Shown piece after piece: positions 36,574 to 37,901 of a DNA stretch of 37,901 nucleotides (position 1 is the first letter of the stretch; the number at the start of each line of letters is the position of its first letter). Source of the DNA: Verrucomicrobiota bacterium (GTDB taxonomy: Bacteria; Verrucomicrobiota; Verrucomicrobiia; Limisphaerales; JADLHS01). The notes under the pieces were generated by a model that was not told the DNA's origin, ran no database searches, and saw only the letters and a list, made by a program, of their open reading frames with translations. The translations under genes and the position numbers were made by a program. The stretch covers positions 1-37,901 of the forward strand of contig JABFSR010000127.1 in assembly GCA_013140495.1 (NCBI GenBank), in the 5' to 3' direction.

Positions 36574-37901
36574 CTATTCTTTGGTGATCGTCTCGTCGAG
36601 GTTCAACAGCACGCGCGAAATCACAGTGTAGGCGGCGAGTTGCGTTGGCGTCGCACCGGCGGGCAGTTTCGTGGACGAATCGCTTTTGCCCGTGGCCAGT
36701 TCGTTCACGTTCACCCAGCCTGCGCCGATGTGTTTGGTTTGTTTCTCCAACAGCGCGAACAGTTCCCTTCGTTCGCTGTCAGTCGGCGGACGGGAAAGCG
36801 TGCGGCGGAAGGCGAAGTTGATTTTGTCGGCGTCAGTCTTGCCGCCTTCGGTCAAAGTTTTTCGCGCAAGAGCCTGGGCACATTCCATGAAAGTGGTTTC
36901 GTTCAGCGACACGAGTGCTTGCAGGGGCGTATTCGAGCGGAGGCGGCGGACGCAGGAGAAATCGCCATTCGGCACGTCGAAAGTTTGCAGCATGGGATAC
37001 GGCACGGAGCGGTAACGGAAAATATAGAGGCTGCGACGATACTTCTCTGTGCCTGTGTCTTCCTTCCAAGTCTTCGGACCGTAACTGGCCGGTGGTTGGA
37101 ACAAGAAGTCCGGCGCAGGTGGAAACACACTGCGCCCGCCGAACGCGGGATTCAAAAGGCCGCTGCTTGCGAGCGCGATGTCGCGGACGATCTCGCCTTC
37201 GACCCGGAAGCGCGATCCGCGCGCAAGCAATCGGTTGTAAGGGTCGCGCGCATAAAGTTCTGGTCTGACGCGGGAGGATTGCCGGTAGGTGGCCGAATTC
37301 ACGATAAGGCGATGCAGCTTCTTGACGCTCCAGTCCACATCCATGAACTCGCACGCCAGCCAGTCAAGCAACTCAGGATGTGATGGCAATTCCGCCCGCG
37401 TACCGAAGTCTTCCGGAGATTCAAGCAGGCCCGTGCCGAAGTAGGATTGCCACACACGATTCACAAACGAGCGGGCGGTTGTCGGAGATTTCTTGTCCGC
37501 GAGCCATCTCGCGAGTGTGAGTCGCGAGCCGTCCGCATTCTGCGGCAGTGGATGCAGGAATGCAGGTGTGCCGGATTGGACTGCGTTGCCGGGTTTGAGG
37601 AAATCCCCGCGCTTGAGCATGTGGGTTTCGCGCGGCTCATTGCGGGCAATTAGTGCCAGCTGGGTCTCGCCTTCCGGCCACTGTGCCCAAAGTTTTTCGA
37701 TCTTATCATTGGCTTCGGCGAACAGTTGCACCGTGGCGGCGGGCATCTTGCCTGCCGTAGAGGGCGCGCTTCCAGCCGCCCGGAGAGAATCGTTGCTCCC
37801 GGATTTGTGTTGGGGGTTTTCCTGCGACTCTGAACTGGCGGAGTTTGTTCCGCCGGGCAGGATGCCCGGCTCTACGGCCGGCGAGACGCCCGCCGCTACG
37901 G
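36574..37901 (-). CDS. DUF1553-containing PSD1-type protein (partial, 5' end outside)
   Basis: The frame is open to the right edge of the window, so at least 442 residues are present and the N-terminal DUF1549 or cytochrome part is missing. The DUF1553 domain starts [27 protein letters not shown] and continues with [19 protein letters not shown] and [13 protein letters not shown], ending with [10 protein letters not shown] and [13 protein letters not shown]. It is the usual partner of DUF1501 proteins in PVC bacteria and is probably periplasmic. At 37737-37895 the coding frame crosses a REP-like palindrome, giving an Ala/Gly/Ser/Pro-rich insert before the conserved domain. Confidence 0.85.
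   Translation of the reverse strand, partial: VAAGVSPAVEPGILPGGTNSASSESQENPQHKSGSNDSLRAAGSAPSTAGKMPAATVQLFAEANDKIEKLWAQWPEGETQLALIARNEPRETHMLKRGDFLKPGNAVQSGTPAFLHPLPQNADGSRLTLARWLADKKSPTTARSFVNRVWQSYFGTGLLESPEDFGTRAELPSHPELLDWLACEFMDVDWSVKKLHRLIVNSATYRQSSRVRPELYARDPYNRLLARGSRFRVEGEIVRDIALASSGLLNPAFGGRSVFPPAPDFLFQPPASYGPKTWKEDTGTEKYRRSLYIFRYRSVPYPMLQTFDVPNGDFSCVRRLRSNTPLQALVSLNETTFMECAQALARKTLTEGGKTDADKINFAFRRTLSRPPTDSERRELFALLEKQTKHIGAGWVNVNELATGKSDSSTKLPAGATPTQLAAYTVISRVLLNLDETITKE
37737..37895. repeat. REP-like palindrome inside the DUF1553 gene
   Basis: Left arm 37737-37762 and right arm 37870-37895 are 26-bp inverted repeats with 23 matching positions (GCCGTAGAG against CTCTACGGC). A smaller palindrome, CCGGGCAGGATGCCCGG, lies in the right half. 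The element is read without a stop in the gene's frame. Confidence 0.7.

Overview
The window looks like a chromosomal segment of an uncultured Verrucomicrobiota (PVC) bacterium, probably from the Pedosphaera/Limisphaera side. This is inferred from gene content, not from a marker gene: a DUF1501 plus DUF1553 (PSD1-type) pair, a TIGR02999-type ECF sigma factor beside a Ser/Thr kinase with TPRs, GloVer and FG-GAP-like secreted proteins ending in FFRLxxP-type tails, a PUR-domain protein (DUF3276), and many secreted or lipoprotein products. I saw no rRNA, tRNA or CRISPR.

Layout. 1-5.2 kb: end of a GntP-type permease, a coupled Gfo/Idh/MocA dehydrogenase and SDR pair, a methyltransferase and a large secreted esterase-like hydrolase. 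5.3-7.1 kb: a RAYT (REP-associated tyrosine transposase) gene surrounded by five copies of a 97-98 bp palindromic element. 7.1-8.5 kb: a secreted trypsin-like peptidase.

8.6-24.7 kb is the most unusual part. A complete topoisomerase IV subunit B gene (parE) is followed by blocks of unrelated genes, and each block ends in a 5'-truncated copy of the 3' part of parE. Block 1 is a Fic-domain protein, closed by an 858-bp copy that is still open and about 93 % identical. Block 2 holds three secreted beta-propeller-like proteins, a receptor-like kinase and an ECF sigma factor, closed by a copy that is shorter and frameshifted. Block 3 holds a two-component system, a DUF2231 protein and an exported rubrerythrin, closed by a remnant of about 78 bp. 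The copies end in three different stop codons, and the differences between copies 1 and 2 are mostly synonymous. The best-fitting reading is repeated Campbell-type (single-crossover) insertion of circles that carry a parE 3' end, oldest furthest from parE. Misassembly or strain mixing must be excluded first.

24.7-37.9 kb is ordinary mixed chromosome: a phospholipase-like lipoprotein, a GT2 glycosyltransferase convergent with tadA, a lone receiver protein, a TrhO-RluA RNA-modification fusion, a PUR-domain protein, an insertion sequence with a broken transposase, a nitroreductase, a PQQ-type propeller protein, a DUF192 lipoprotein, a hotdog thioesterase, and the DUF1501/DUF1553 pair. The DUF1553 gene carries an in-frame REP-like palindrome at the right edge.
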